NCBI GenBank assembly: GCA_023935145.1
Contig: CM043698.1
Coordinates: 13,810,001-13,874,000, forward strand
Direction of reading: 5' to 3'
DNA length: 64,000 nucleotides
DNA from: Bretschneidera sinensis
Lineage: Eukaryota; Streptophyta; Magnoliopsida; Brassicales; Akaniaceae
Numbering within the stretch: position 1 is the stretch's first letter; each line of letters starts with the position of its first letter. Under the pieces are notes generated by a model. The model searched no databases and had not been told where the DNA came from. It was given only the letters and a program-made list of their open reading frames with translations. This document shows, one piece after another, positions 1 through 11,370 of this stretch. The position numbers and the translations under genes are program-made.

Positions 1-1
1 C

Positions 2-1340
2 TGATGGGTTGGAGAAGGCTTGAGGAAAACTTTGGTTTGCTGTGCTGCTTCTGTTAATGAGAATAAGGGGGAAGAAGGAAAAATTATAGTAGAAGATGAG
101 TCAGGGTAAACAGTACGTTGCTTTGCATTCAAAGTAAAAGATCAAGCATTGATAATTTTTTCATTTTTTCTTTTGTACTTGCGTAGAAATTCTCTTCCCC
201 ATTCCACCTCCCCTTTCTTCCAGTGTGCTTATTTGGGAGCACTTTTGAAACTTACAGCTCTAGGTGCTTCTTTCCCCTGTTAAATCACATCTAATGCCAC
301 TTTGTGTTCACAGATTCCTCCTGTTAAGAAGCATAGGAAATTGATGAGAATTCAGGCACTTCGTTGCCATGTTATTTGTAGTCAAAATAGCTCCAAGCTG
401 AATGTAATCCCTGTGTTGGCTTCTCGATCCCAAGCCCCTCATGTACGTGTTCGGAGATTTATCTTTGTTCCATTGCCCTGTTGATTTGGCTTTGCTGTAT
501 TCTTATGAAGTGATGGTTCTTGATGATGTGTTTTGCTGATACCATGTGATGCAGAATGGGAAAGACAATATTTATTATTTTTGAAGCTTAGATTTACGTT
601 GTAATGACAATATTTTTGGAAATAGTATTTTAGAAAAATTAGATTTAGGAAATTGAATAGTTATTACTTTCTTATTTAAATAATTTGTTGTGCTTATACA
701 AGAGTACTAATATTAAAATTGTAAGATAAACTTTGATTATCAAATAAGATATCTTGTCCCCTTTTCTCTTTTTATTCTATTTTCTTTTCTACTTAGTCTA
801 GTTCTTTCGGTCTAATATCCCTCTACTTTTCTGCTGTTTCTCCCTTTCTCAATTTGTTTATGTTTCTATCTATCTGTCCTGCATCACTATATTATGGATT
901 TATGTCAATTTTTACCGTGCTGTTGTATGAAAAACTCTATGGAACCTTTCTATGATTCATGTGCATTCATTTGACACATTAGAGTCCCGTTATTCAGTGT
1001 TGCATTTTTGCCTAGTTGTAAGATATTCTGGGGATCAACGAGTAAAGTCCGAGACTTTTTCTTCAGGTATCTGTTAGTCCGATGGGGCGTGGAGTTATCA
1101 AATATTGTGGTCTTTGTGGGAGAACGTGTGGACACTGATTATGAAGGCTTACTTGGTGGGGTCCATAAAACTGTTATATTGAAGGGAATTGGCAGCAGTG
1201 CTTGTAAACTTCATGCGAACAGAAGCTATCCTCTAGAACGTTTCATGCCATTGGACAGTCCAAACACTGTTGAAAGTGAAAGATGTGACAGCAATTGCAT
1301 AAGGACATCACTGGGGAAACTAGGGATTCTTAAGGGGTAG
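2..1340 (+). pseudogene. SPS: Sucrose-phosphate synthase pseudogene, 3' end
   Basis: Three exon-like blocks (2-151, 314-442, 1067-1340) match the C-terminal, SPP-like part of plant sucrose-phosphate synthase, which makes sucrose-6-phosphate from UDP-glucose and fructose-6-phosphate in the cytosol. Recognisable pieces are EGLRKTLV, KLMRIQALRCHVI, NVIPVLASRSQA, RWGVELSNIVVFVGE, DTDYEGLLGGVHKTVILKG and the terminal RTSLGKLGILKG before the stop at 1338-1340. Lesions seen: in-frame TGA at 2-4, in-frame TAA at 107-109, a donor that reads AT instead of GT at 152-153, and block 2 one base longer than expected (about 436), which shifts the frame. Acceptors before 314 and 1067 remain canonical. The gene extends left of the window. 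Family assignment is confident; the pseudogene call rests on several independent lesions. Confidence 0.88.
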
Positions 1341-3382
1341 AATTACTACCCTTGTGCTTCCTTCAGTTGAGAGACTAAAATTATCCTATATCAGGTTTTG
1401 CTAAAATAAGGTTTCAGCTTCTGATGTTGTCTTTAAAACTTCTTAACTTCTCCCAAAACCTTTTATCTTAAAATCCTCCCCATTTGGTTTGGTGCCAAAC
1501 TTAATAGGGGCTTTCCTTATGAATCCTTTTTTGCTTTTCGTTCTGTTTGTTCTTCCATAAAAAAGCGTTATACTTCGTAATCCAATTCTGTTACGACTTT
1601 CTTTCCCCTTGTATCTATAAGACAAATCAGTGTGGCACAGGTGCTGATGAGCATGATCATTGTTGGCTGGCTACTCCTGTGAATTACAGCCGAGGTCTAT
1701 ATGGCTGTAGGAGTGGACAGGTTGTAGAAGAGAGGTGAACTCTCGTGCTTTCTTGTTTTTTTTTTCACTTCTCCTCATGTTCAGTTATGCAATAATGTAT
1801 TATCAGATGATTACAGGATTAAATATTTGGGTTAATGTACAAGTCGCTTTAGATTTGAAATTCATGCGGTTGTATTTCAAATTGATGTTTCCAAATTAAC
1901 AAGTAATGTTTCTATAAGTTATTCATCTTATTGAGCGATTAGGCTTGCTTTTGAGACGTTGAATTATATTTTCATTTTGGTCATGTGATTATAGGAATTG
2001 GGTTGCTCTCATGAAATGAAATCAGTGGGGAGAAAGAATATGATCTGCTCATGATTGTATATACTCCATTCGTAATTTATTCTCTGCCATGAATTCTGAC
2101 ATGCCTGGCTGGCCCAAATTAATAAGCTTTCTGTTGGGTCGGGCCAGAGGAAGAGATTAATTAATATGGACCCTCTCTCTTCTTTTTTCGTTCCCTTGGA
2201 AAGAAAAATCTCTCCACATCAAAGTAGGAATTTTTCTGTGCCTTCGGAGTTTGGAGCATCATACTTCGCAATGAATTATGAAGCCTTTTTAGTGTTGAAG
2301 TAGCTGTCTTTAGTCACTCCATTCATTGCTCCATTTGAATTTCAAGCAACTAAATTTCTCTGTTTTATCAGAATACATGTGCTCCAATGGAAAATAGATG
2401 CACTGACAGCCCATACGAAAGTTTCTAATATGAGCCAAGCATAGCCGTATTTCCCATAATTAACTATCAGAAAGCATTAACAATAGTTTCAACATTTACC
2501 ACTGCATCTTAATGGAACTTTACCCATTTTGGGTTTCTAATGCAGTTGTAAGTTTCTTTCCGTTTTAACATTAAACCGAAACGAAATATTTTTATACTTC
2601 GTTTCGTCTTTTGTTTCAGTTCGTTTCGATTCATTTTGACCGAAACATCATACTTCGATCGAAATATTACAACGCAATTTTTGAAAATTTTAAAAATTTT
2701 AAAAAAATAATTTGAAAATTTTTACTTTTTCTCTTCAATTAGGTTACGTGGGTAATACATTATCTTTAACAATTGATGTTTGAATGATGATTTTTTTTTT
2801 ATTATAACATGTTTTTATAATTATTTATATATAAAATATGTAATTTGATAGTAGAACAAAGTTTTAATTTGTATTTATGTCAAAAAGTAATTTATAATTA
2901 ATTTTAAAATAAAAAATTATGTATAATTAATTTATATATTTGAATGACGATTGTTTTCTTATGATTTATATTTATCATTATATATTTTTTAAAATATATA
3001 TAATTTAACTTGTATGTATTTTAAAATATTATTAAACTCAAAACGACATATCAAAATCGAAATGTTTCATTTAAATAATTAAACCGAAATGTTGTTGAAC
3101 ACAAGATTTAAAACCTTTATGTCTAGTTACACAAGATAATCAAGACTTAACCGTAACAGGAGGATGAGGTTTTTAGGAACATACATACATACATAACTCA
3201 GCCTTCCCTCTCTTACTGATGACGTGGCTGAAACCCAAGTGAGGATGCACGATATAATTGTATGTTAATCATGCAGATGATAAAAATTCTGGAGGGAATT
3301 AAAAAGATGAAGATAAATTTGCTTTGCCAACGGAGAAGAGTGAGTGTCAGTGATACAATAGATCTCTGCTTCTTCACCCAAC
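1341..3382. other. Intergenic, no gene seen
   Basis: This stretch is AT-rich and has no convincing coding exon. Around 2560-3100 it is rich in GTTTCG/CGAAAC words on both strands (GAAACGAAAT, TTCGTTTCG, CGAAATGTTTC), which looks like an old dispersed repeat with inverted pieces, but I could not define its ends. The short ORF at 1547-1738 matches nothing I know. Confidence 0.5.
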
Positions 3383-3390
3383 TATATATA
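3383..3390 (+). promoter_or_regulatory. Candidate TATA box of the first GT47 gene
   Basis: TATATATA lies 81 bp upstream of the ATG at 3471, a plausible distance for a plant core promoter with a short leader. A second AT-rich candidate, ATAAAACC, lies near 3410. The call rests on motif and spacing only. Confidence 0.35.
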
Positions 3391-3470
3391 TTATCTCATC
3401 CTCTCTACATAAAACCCTATTTCACAGGAAATTAATGAACACTAAAATTAAAAATTAGTAATCAGTTCCC

Positions 3471-6400
3471 ATGGCTGGCTTCAGTTGTACAACCCAATTT
3501 TTACTGTACCCTTCAATCTTTCTCATTCTCCTTTTCTCTTCCATCAACCATCACTACCGTTTCTTCACATACCCATGTAGTAGTTCTTCTTCTCTTTCTA
3601 AGAACAACACAGAGATCATCTCCCAAGAAAACCTACAACCCCTTTTCTCTAATCCCTCCACATCTTCTCATGATGGAAACAGCAATATTACTAGTAGTAG
3701 TTCTACTGTAAGTACTCAAAATGACACTTGAGTAGTACTTATCTTCCTTTTGATTGATGGGTTTTAATTTTTGATTAAATATTTTTTTTAAAAATAAAGT
3801 CTTCTATTTTTTTTTAATCATGATTTAGGTGCAAAAGAAGAGGCAGATTGAGATTATGGAAGAAGGGTTGGCGAGAGCAAGAGCAGCAATATGGCAGGCA
3901 GCTCGATCACGGAGTTATACATCGAACAAGGCAGAGAGTTTTGTCCCAAGGGGATCCGTTTACATAAATCCTTATGCTTTTCATCAGTTAAGATTTTTTT
4001 CTCCATCTTCTCTCTCTGCTTAATTTGCATGGCTGTTAAATCTTTGTTGACTCTTCTATTGTGCCTTGTCAACATGGCTTTTGCTCATGAAAACCATGGT
4101 GTTTTTGCTTCACTTTACTAAAATTAATTCTAGTAGGTTTTTAAATCAATTACTGATTTTTTTTACCTTTTATTTATGGGAACATTGAGAAGAAGTTTAG
4201 GGTACATAATGATCAACTATTGTACATGGAAAATTCTTGTACCTACTGATTTTCTTGACCAAACCACAAAAAAGTGATACATGCTCCAATAAGGATTAAG
4301 TAAATGAAGTTTTGCACGGAAATCACTTGTGAACTTTCACATTCTGGACAAGAATCTTTTGTTCTATAGACTTAACTATTTAGATTAATTAGTATGTAAA
4401 TATAGTAAAAAGATAAGAAAAGAAAAAGCCCCAGACGATGGGGATTTAAAAAAACTACTTAACATTGTCTATTATATGTTTAGAGAACCTAAAGATGCCT
4501 TCTATTGTAGAAAATTCTTCAACTAGACGGTGTAATTAATTAAGGTAGCAAGATGGTATGGTGATGGAGTGGGGTCATCACTCATAAGCCTAGCTAGGTT
4601 TCGATGGCAATTGACTTTTGTGTGCTTAGAACTGCTCTTAGCCCTGATTCTCACAGTTTGTAGTCTGCCTTCTATAGCATACTTTGTACATTTTGGCATT
4701 TACTGAAATTTAATCAATGAATTTATTGTAATTACTTTAAAAAGCATTCACTATGTACCTAGATCAATCACAATCTTTATATTCGTTAGTACCTTTATTT
4801 AGGAATTTGACTTTGAGATTGTCCCTCCCCCCATTAATTGAAAATCTTATGGTTTTTAAGTAATTTGTTAATCTAGTTTCCTTATATATCGCCTAATTTT
4901 TAATTGATTGATGAGTGTTATAAATAAATAATCATTCGAATTGTCCTTTTAACATTAGGGATGACAATTCATGGGTTTTTGGTTGTTAACTAATTTGAAT
5001 TACCGTATTGGTTTAAGTGGATAGAAATAAATCAGTTTTTCGTTGTTACAAATGGTGTTTCGTGGTTTTAACAGTTTAATATTCGAATTCAGATAGCTTG
5101 GAAACTAAATGGATACTATTATGAATATGTAAAATTTCGTGGATAACTTTACTGTTGCTATCTTTATGCTTGTTTAAATTTCATTTGAATTTTTAACAGG
5201 AGCCATATAGAGATGGAGAAACGATTTAGGGTTTGGCCTTACAAGGAAGGAGAACCACCTCTCTTTCACAAGGGGCCGATGAATGATATTTACTCCATCG
5301 AGGGACAATTCATTGATGAAATGGACAGTGGCAAGAGCCCCTTTTTAGCTCGCAACCCTGATGAGGCCCTTGCATTTTTCGTCCCTGTTAGCATTGTGAA
5401 TATAATACGATTCGTCTACAGGCCTTACACGAACTATTCTCGTGTCCGATTGCAGAATATTGTCAAGGACTACATTGGCATTTTGTCAAGTAGATATCCC
5501 TACTGGAGTAGAAGCAGTGGAGCTGATCATTTTCTGATTTCTTGCCATGATTGGGTATGTTATTATTTTCCTCTCTTCATCTTAATATTCTTTTCTCAGT
5601 TAATATTATTTTTGCTCCCTATTGTTAACAAATTCTCTTCAATCTTTAAAACCGAACAATTTCTTCTCCAACATTTAAATAATAACAAATTATATCATCT
5701 ATCTAACCATCCGATTACATATTCTAACAGATTTGGTAAGAGTATATGATCATGTGAGGGTAATTGGGCAAAGTGACATGCATGTTTTTGTAAGATGTAT
5801 GCACGTGTAAAAAAATACGTTAGATTTAATTAAAAATTTAAACAAATAAGCAATTTGTTATCCTTCAAAGTTAAGGAGAAATCTTTGATTTTGAAGGTTG
5901 GAATACAATTTGTTACCAATAATAAAACCTAGAGGTATAAATAATATTTAACTAATTAGTAATTGGATAGATGGGGGAATGTGTTACCCTTCCAAAATTG
6001 AAGGGTGAATTGTTCAATTTTAAAGGTTCAAGGACAATTTGTTAAAATGATAAAATTTAGAGGACAAAAATAATATTTTTTTAGGATTTAATAAAAAAAC
6101 ATTCAAACAGAAAAAAGAAAAAGAGATAATTACATATACGATTGAATGTAAATGTCTACACTACAAGAGTAGAATTAATATTATCTTTTTAAAAAGGGGC
6201 AAAAAGAAGATTAACTCTACTCTTGCTAGTAATTAAGCTAATCATGTAAGAGTTTGATTAATAAATTATCGTATTAACTTTAAAAACCATTGTTTAACAT
6301 TGTAACGAGTAGAGTCGGGTATTTTGATTGGTTGTTGCTGTCACTATCTAAGAAATGTGACAGAATTGGAGGTTCCAATATCTTTGCCGAATCCAAAATT

Positions 6401-7086
6401 TAACTATCCATATGACGTCTCAGGCACCAGATGTTTCCACAGCTCACCCTGATCTTTACAAGCACTTCATCAGAGTTCTTTGCAATGCTAACTCCTCAGA
6501 AGGGTTCCACCCTGTAAGAGACGTCTCATTGCCTGAAATCTACCTTCCATACGGTAAATTAGGTCCCCCACATGTTGGCCAGGCCCCAAACAACCGTCAA
6601 ATCCTTGCCTTCTTTTCCGGCGGTTCACATGGAGATGTGAGAAAAATATTATTTGATCATTGGAAAGAAAAAGATGAAGAAATTCTAGTGTACCAATACC
6701 TCCCTAAAACCCTAAATTACACTCAACTAATGGGTCAAGCCAAGTTTTGCTTGTGCCCAAGTGGATATGAAGTTGCAAGCCCAAGGGTTGTTGAATCTAT
6801 TTATGCAGGTTGTGTACCGGTCATTGTCTCGGATTATTATGTGCTGCCGTTCAGTGATGTGCTGGATTGGAGCCAATTTTCGGTTCACATACCGGTTGAA
6901 AGGATACCGGATATTAAAACGATTCTGAAAGGGATTTCTGTGGATAAGTACTTGAAGAAACAAAGAAGGGTTCTTCAGGTTCAACGACATTTTGTTCTCA
7001 ACCGGCCTTCTAAGCCATTTGATGTTTTGGATATGGTGATTCATTCAGTGTGGCTCAGGAGGCTTAATTTCAGGTTGCTATTCTAA
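3471..7086 (+). CDS. GT47 exostosin-family glycosyltransferase, copy A
   Basis: Exons 3471-3707, 3829-3986, 5200-5554 and 6424-7086 join with GT-AG borders to 1413 nt, 470 aa plus stop. Residues about 8-28 form a hydrophobic signal anchor, followed by a Ser/Thr/Asn-rich stem and, from about residue 130, an exostosin domain (PF03016). Family hallmarks are [57 protein letters not shown] and [19 protein letters not shown]. The protein should be a type II Golgi membrane enzyme that adds a sugar to a cell-wall polysaccharide or glycoprotein; donor and acceptor cannot be read from sequence. It resembles the At5g03795-like group. The start ATG sits in a good context (CCCATGGCT). Intron 3 carries a 127-bp tandem repeat and a small hairpin. 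A paralogue of the same length lies at 24039-27954. Confidence 0.9.
5850..6075. repeat. Degenerate tandem repeat, about 127-bp period, in intron 3
   Basis: Two diverged units begin near 5852 (AATTTGTTATCCTTC) and 5979 (AATGTGTTACCCTTCC). Each ends with a block like ACCTAGAGG or ATTTAGAGG followed by AAATAATA. Confidence 0.6.
6160..6232. repeat. Short hairpin, MITE-like
   Basis: An inverted repeat has arms of about 30 bp. The left arm begins ACTACAAGAGTAGAATTAAT and the right arm, read on the other strand, begins ACTAGCAAGAGTAGAGTTAA. They flank a roughly 10-base loop (AAAAAGGGGC). It may be a minimal foldback element. Confidence 0.55.
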
Positions 7087-7214
7087 TTCCCCATATTGAG
7101 ATTCTGTAATTAAACACTTCGTTTGTCTTAATTTTAGATTAGGATAATGAATGTATTCTATTATGAGATTATTGATAAGAATCAAAGCCATTTTATAGGC
7201 CTTTAATATATTAT

Positions 7215-7410
7215 AATTGAAGGTAGATTCGATTTGAATCGAGCTCGAATATTAAGGTATTCGAATTCGGCTCAATTTAAAATGAACTAACTTAAACTCG
7301 ATCTTGAGTTCGAATTGAGATCGAGCTCAAAAATTGGTTTCGAGCTCGATAAATTTTATGATGACTCAAACTTTATAACAAACAAACCTATTCGATATAT
7401 ATATATAAAA
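7215..7410 (+). repeat. Dispersed TCGAGC-rich repeat, copy 1
   Basis: This block is rich in CGAGCTCGA and TTCGAGTTCG words. It shares an ordered series of motifs with 32945-33420, including CGATAAATTTTATGATG followed by GCTC- or CTC-rich sequence and ATAACAAAC. Both copies run in the same direction. Family not identified. Confidence 0.6.
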
Positions 7411-7585
7411 TGTGGGATAAAACTAATATGTTGTAAGTTTTCCCTACCTCACTATTTACAGGATTAAAAAAATTTATACAAAAATTGGAAGAGAAAACAA
7501 ATTATAGATTGAAACTTGAGATTACGGTTTAGAAAAATGAGAAGCGATATAACTTTTATAGCATGATTTTCGAATATTGTTTGTC

Positions 7586-7598
7586 AAGTTTATGGCTT
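7586..7598 (+). repeat. LINE target-site duplication, left copy
   Basis: AAGTTTATGGCTT here is repeated exactly at 10432-10444. The left copy abuts a long T-run, the reverse complement of the element's poly(A) tail. Confidence 0.9.
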
Positions 7599-7825
7599 TT
7601 TTTTTCTTTTTTTTTTAAATAAAGAGGACGGTACCTCCAGCACTTTATTAAATAGTGGCCTCACTTATGGCGGAGGAAAACCTTATACACCCGAAAATCA
7701 AAGCAACAACACAACTAGACAAAACCCAAACAAAAAAACCCAAAAATCAAATAAAACATGCGTTGACAATTGATTTGCTTAAAGACATTTTTCCAAATAA
7801 AACAGATTGATCCCACTCCGGAAAA

Positions 7826-8369
7826 TTAACTCCTAAGAGTTGGGAGTCCAACTTTATCAAGTCTGGTAATGCCTTTCAATAGCTGTGGTAGATCATGAGG
7901 GCCTTCATAACTAACATTCCTTCCCATCTCACCTTGCCGTGCTAGAAAATCCACCGCTTGGTTTCCTTCGCGATATTGGTGGACCCTTCTAAATGTTATC
8001 CCCTCAAAAGCCACCATTAAATCTTCCCAAAAATCCCATAGGTACCATAAAGAGCATCTCCCTTTCGTAAGCCAATCCACTACAAGACTAGAATCACTTT
8101 CAATAATCACATTAAAACAATTTAACCTTCTACACAAAATAATCCCTTCTAAGATAGCTCTTAGTTCAGCTCCATTGTTAGTGCCGACACCAAAATGGGT
8201 AGAAAAAGCCCCCTTCACATTGCCAGCCGCATCTCTTACCCCCCCCCCCCCACCCCCCGAAGTCCCCGGATTACCACGACAGCTCCCAGTTCAGCTTAAC
8301 CCAACCCACAGGAGGTTTCGTCTAGGCTACGAATTTCTGTCGTCTCACCCTATTTCTCGGACATTCAAC
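7826..8369 (-). pseudogene. LINE ORF2 fragment: RNase H domain
   Basis: Reading leftwards, the remnants are GSCRGNPGTSGGGG, VRDAAGNVKGAFSTHFG, NNGAELRAILEG, IIESDSSLVVDWL, FRRVHQYREGNQAVDFLAR and a stop near 7826. This is the RVT_3-type RNase H at the end of plant LINE ORF2. Stops and frame changes fall in 8219-8369. The Gly-rich loop contains a run of 14 C on the plus strand near 8239-8252, a likely place for a slippage frameshift. Confidence 0.85.
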
Positions 8370-9056
8370 TTAGAGCTCAGACAAGATCTGCAAATCATTC
8401 GAACATAGTGGGCAAGATGAATTAATCTCTCCAGCTAACAAACGAGTCCAGTATTTCACAGACCGCCACACTTGGTCGACACTATCTTGCACCCCCTCCA
8501 TTCGTGCCTTGCATATTCTCTTCCAAAGGCACCAAGAAATTAGACACGGTAAAAAACTCGTTAAAATTCCTGTTATGGACAACTTTTTTGCACATTGAAA
8601 CCATGCCGATACCCTCGCCTTCCATGCAGTATGACGGGTACACAGGGCTCCCAAAGCAACACTAGCTCGATCCCAAACCTTAATAGCAAAATCACCCGAG
8701 CATAGAACATGATCCAACGTTTTCGTAACTCTCTGAGTACAGCAATTACACCCAGAAGCTAAAGAAACACCCCTCGTTTGCACCCTTTCATCTACTGCGA
8801 GAGAGTTAAACCATGCTTTCCAAAGGCAGATGGACACTCGTTTAGGAATCAAACGATGCCAAAACCAGTCCTTCCACTGCAGAAGGTCACCTCTGGATCT
8901 ACCCACCTCCCATGCACTTGCTGTCGAGAACTTGCTATCACGTGAAGGGGTCCAAACAAAGACATCCGGTCCAACTTTACCATTACGCACATTCTGTAAG
9001 ATTTCCAAAGTAGCCTCTGCACCAACCAGATCCATCAAAAGGCCAACATCCCAAGA
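8370..9056 (-). pseudogene. LINE ORF2 fragment: zinc-binding RT connector
   Basis: The translation contains FSTASAWEVGRSRGD, WFWHRLIPKRVSICLWKAW and CNCCTQRVTKTLDHVLCSGD, a C/H-rich zf-RVT-like connector typical of plant LINEs. It is in the same frame as the RT piece to its right and separated from it by one in-frame TAG at 9057-9059. Confidence 0.85.
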
Positions 9057-10431
9057 CTAGTCTGCCCAACAGTCCTTAATTTGAAGCTGAGCGTTGGCAA
9101 TATCCTCCACCTTCACAGAAAGAGGACCCGAAGCAAGCCACCTATCATACCAGAAAGAAGCATTGCCTCCTCGCACCAACACTTTAGTGTTCTCAATGAC
9201 CTCAGGTAAGATTGAAACGATAGACCTCCAAAAATGAGAGCCTGTAGATCTCCCAGCAGTTATATGACCCTCTTTGAAATATTTCGCTCGGAAAAAATCA
9301 GACCACAAATTCTTAGTCGACAGTAGGCGATATGCAAACTTCATGTGCAAAGATCGTTGCACCTCTTTAAAATCTCTCAAACCCAGACCACCCTCCATCG
9401 TTGGCTTATTCAGTTTCGACCAGGATCGCCAATGAACCTTCCTTTTTCCATCTACCTCCCCCCAGAAAAAATTAGCCAACATAGAATTTATGCGAGAGAT
9501 AGTAACCCCCGGGAGACTAATCACCGACATAAGATGTATGGGGATACTCGACAAAACATGGCGCAATAAAATCAACCGCCCCCCTTGAGAAAGCGATTTA
9601 AATTTCCACCCTGCCACCTTCTTTCTTACTCTTTCTACTAATGGCTCAATTATATGAGTCGTCAATCTACCCGAAACAAGGGGCGCACCCAATAAGTAAC
9701 CGGGAAATTTCCTTCCTTGAAACCCGTTAACCTCAACAAAGCACGTTTTCGAGAAGACATAATGAGTTTTGAAAGGAATATTGCCGACTTCTCCTTACTA
9801 ATCAATTGTCCCGACCACCTTTCATACAAAGCAAGAGTCTCAACAAGTCTTTTTATTGATCTTTTCCCACCATTCGCAAATATTAGAAGATCATCTGCAT
9901 ATAGTAAATGGGAGATCAAGGGGGCCCCAGCCGGATGAGAGAAACTTCCAATTCGCCCTGCCTCAAAAATTTTCTTGAGTAACCGCGTCAACGCTTCCTC
10001 TATTACAATAAAAAGATAAGGGGATAGAGGGTCCCCTTGCTGTAAACCCCGCAAAGGGTGAAAATACCCTTTGAAAGTCCCATTCATCATCACAGAAAAC
10101 CACGGGGACTTAATACACTCCCCCACAAGGCGGCAAAAATTATTAGAGAACCCAAAAGTCTTCAAAACCTCCAATAAGAAATTCCAATCAACTCGATCAT
10201 AGGCCTTCGCCATATCAATTTTCACCATCACATTGCCACCTAATGTTTTCTTATTCAAAGAATGAACCATTTCCTGAGCAAGAGAAATATTCTCAAAAAT
10301 TCTTCGTCCTGGCACAAAAGCACCTTGTTCAGGGGAGACCAGCTTATGAATAATCCTCGTCAATCTACTTACAAGAATTTTTGAAAAAATCTTGTAAGCC
10401 ACAGAACACAAACTAATAGGGTGAAACTTGT
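9057..10431 (-). pseudogene. LINE ORF2 fragment: reverse transcriptase
   Basis: The fragment begins within the RT domain (HPISLCSVAYKIFSKIL). Fingers and palm are recognisable: EQGAFVPGRRIFENI, KIDMAKAYDRVDW, GLQQGDPLSPYLF and the catalytic box YADDLLIFANG. A one-base deletion near 9690 shifts the frame between FPVTY and GAPLVSGRLT. The thumb region follows (VAGWKFKSLSQGGRLILL). The translation stops at TAG 9057-9059. Confidence 0.92.
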
Positions 10432-10444
10432 AAGTTTATGGCTT
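10432..10444 (+). repeat. LINE target-site duplication, right copy
   Basis: Exact repeat of 7586-7598, directly adjoining the truncated 5' end of the LINE. Confidence 0.9.
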
Positions 10445-10688
10445 CAAAGACGTCAATCTAACCGAAATAAGGAGCTCTTTTTGGGGTAGTGATCCATGTT
10501 TTCTTGAAGTAAAAAAAGAAAATTATAAGTAACATAAAGATGTGTTATATTTTCAATTTTTAATATAACATGTTTATTAAACTTCTTGAAAAATTAATAA
10601 AAATTTTGTCGCAAATAGTCATCTTCTACAAATTTTCATCGTAGATACGAACTCGCTGATAATAATTTTCTGCTAAGGATCGAGGATC

Positions 10689-10693
10689 ACTAT
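10689..10693 (+). repeat. Copia target-site duplication, left copy
   Basis: ACTAT immediately before the 5' LTR is repeated at 20935-20939 immediately after the 3' LTR. This is the 5-bp duplication typical of Ty1-copia integration. Confidence 0.92.
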
Positions 10694-11002
10694 TGTTGAC
10701 CCTCGCCCGTATTTTAATGATGGCAAAACACAACTGTTATTTAACTAACATGTTTAAACTAAGTTGTATTAAGGATCAAACACATTCAACCAAGGAACAA
10801 AGTGCAAAAACTCGAACCAAATCAAGTATCAAGTGAAGACTGAAGATCTAGTATAGGTCTTAAGGTTTAGAACCAATGTAAGTCTCACTCATACATTGTA
10901 TTAGCTTGTTTAATGGCTCAAACACAAATGGTTTTTCTAAAACCATTAATTTTAAAATGTTTTTAAATGAAAAACAGAAGAAAAACTGGGTTGGAAGACA
11001 AC

Positions 11003-11267
11003 CCAGTCGACTGGGTACATATACCAGTCGACTGGTATATGGGTCAGAAGGTACCCAGTCGACTGGATGAATTAGCCCAGTCGACTGGTACTTTGACCAG
11101 TAATATCCCAGTCGACTGGATGAATCAACCCAGTCGACTGGCAAAATGGACAGAAAGTCCCCAGTCGACTGGATGATATATACCAGTCGACTGGATACCC
11201 AGAAGGTCTGAAAACGTATATTTTTCAAGTGAACCCAGTCGACTGGTATCTCGACCCAGTCGACTGG
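11003..11267. repeat. Phased palindrome array in the 5' LTR, 10 copies
   Basis: CCAGTCGACTGG, a perfect palindrome containing a SalI site, starts at 11003, 11024, 11055, 11077, 11108, 11130, 11161, 11183, 11235 and 11256. Successive spacings are 21, 31, 22, 31, 22, 31, 22, 52 and 21 bp, so the copies form close pairs on a 52-53-bp period. Spacer sequences are mostly unlike each other although the short ones often read ATGAAT or ATGATA. Each copy has one CG and two symmetric CHG sites. Role inferred: binding sites for a dimeric protein in the LTR enhancer. Confidence 0.95.
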
Positions 11268-11362
11268 TAGTTCAAAAATATGACCGTTGGACTCCAAATC
11301 TGAACGTTTTAAAGTAAATCTTTTTCAAATTAAAGTCCAAAACGGCCATATTAATTGATTGC

Positions 11363-11370
11363 TATATAAA
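11363..11370 (+). promoter_or_regulatory. LTR TATA box (5' copy)
   Basis: TATATAAA in the context GCTATATAAACCC lies 95 bp downstream of the last palindrome, a good plant TATA box for the genomic transcript. The 3' LTR has the same box at 20353-20360. Confidence 0.75.

Larger units (their letters stand above)
7599..10431 (-). mobile_element. 5'-truncated non-LTR (LINE, L1-type) retrotransposon
   Basis: A minus-strand LINE runs from inside the reverse transcriptase domain (10431) to a poly(A) tail, seen as T-runs at about 7597-7616 on the plus strand. It is bounded by a perfect 13-bp target-site duplication (7586-7598 and 10432-10444). The order of RT, zinc-binding connector and RNase H is that of a plant L1-type ORF2. 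The endonuclease and first ORF are missing, as expected from incomplete target-primed reverse transcription. The ORF is broken by at least one frameshift, one nonsense codon and damage at a C-run, so the copy is dead. Confidence 0.93.

Noticed and set aside
1547..1738. Extra 3' exon of the SPS pseudogene or a small gene
   Set aside because: SPS ends at 1340 with the normal C-terminus, and this translation matches nothing.
11003..11267. CRISPR-like array (short direct repeats with unlike spacers)
   Set aside because: The repeats are 12 bp and palindromic, the spacers are 9-40 bp, and the array is inside an LTR of a plant retrotransposon, repeated in both LTRs.
10860..11297. ORFs on both strands of the LTR encoding PVDWV/PSRLG repeats
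   Set aside because: They arise because the palindrome has no stop codon in most frames. The same peptides appear on both strands and in both LTRs.
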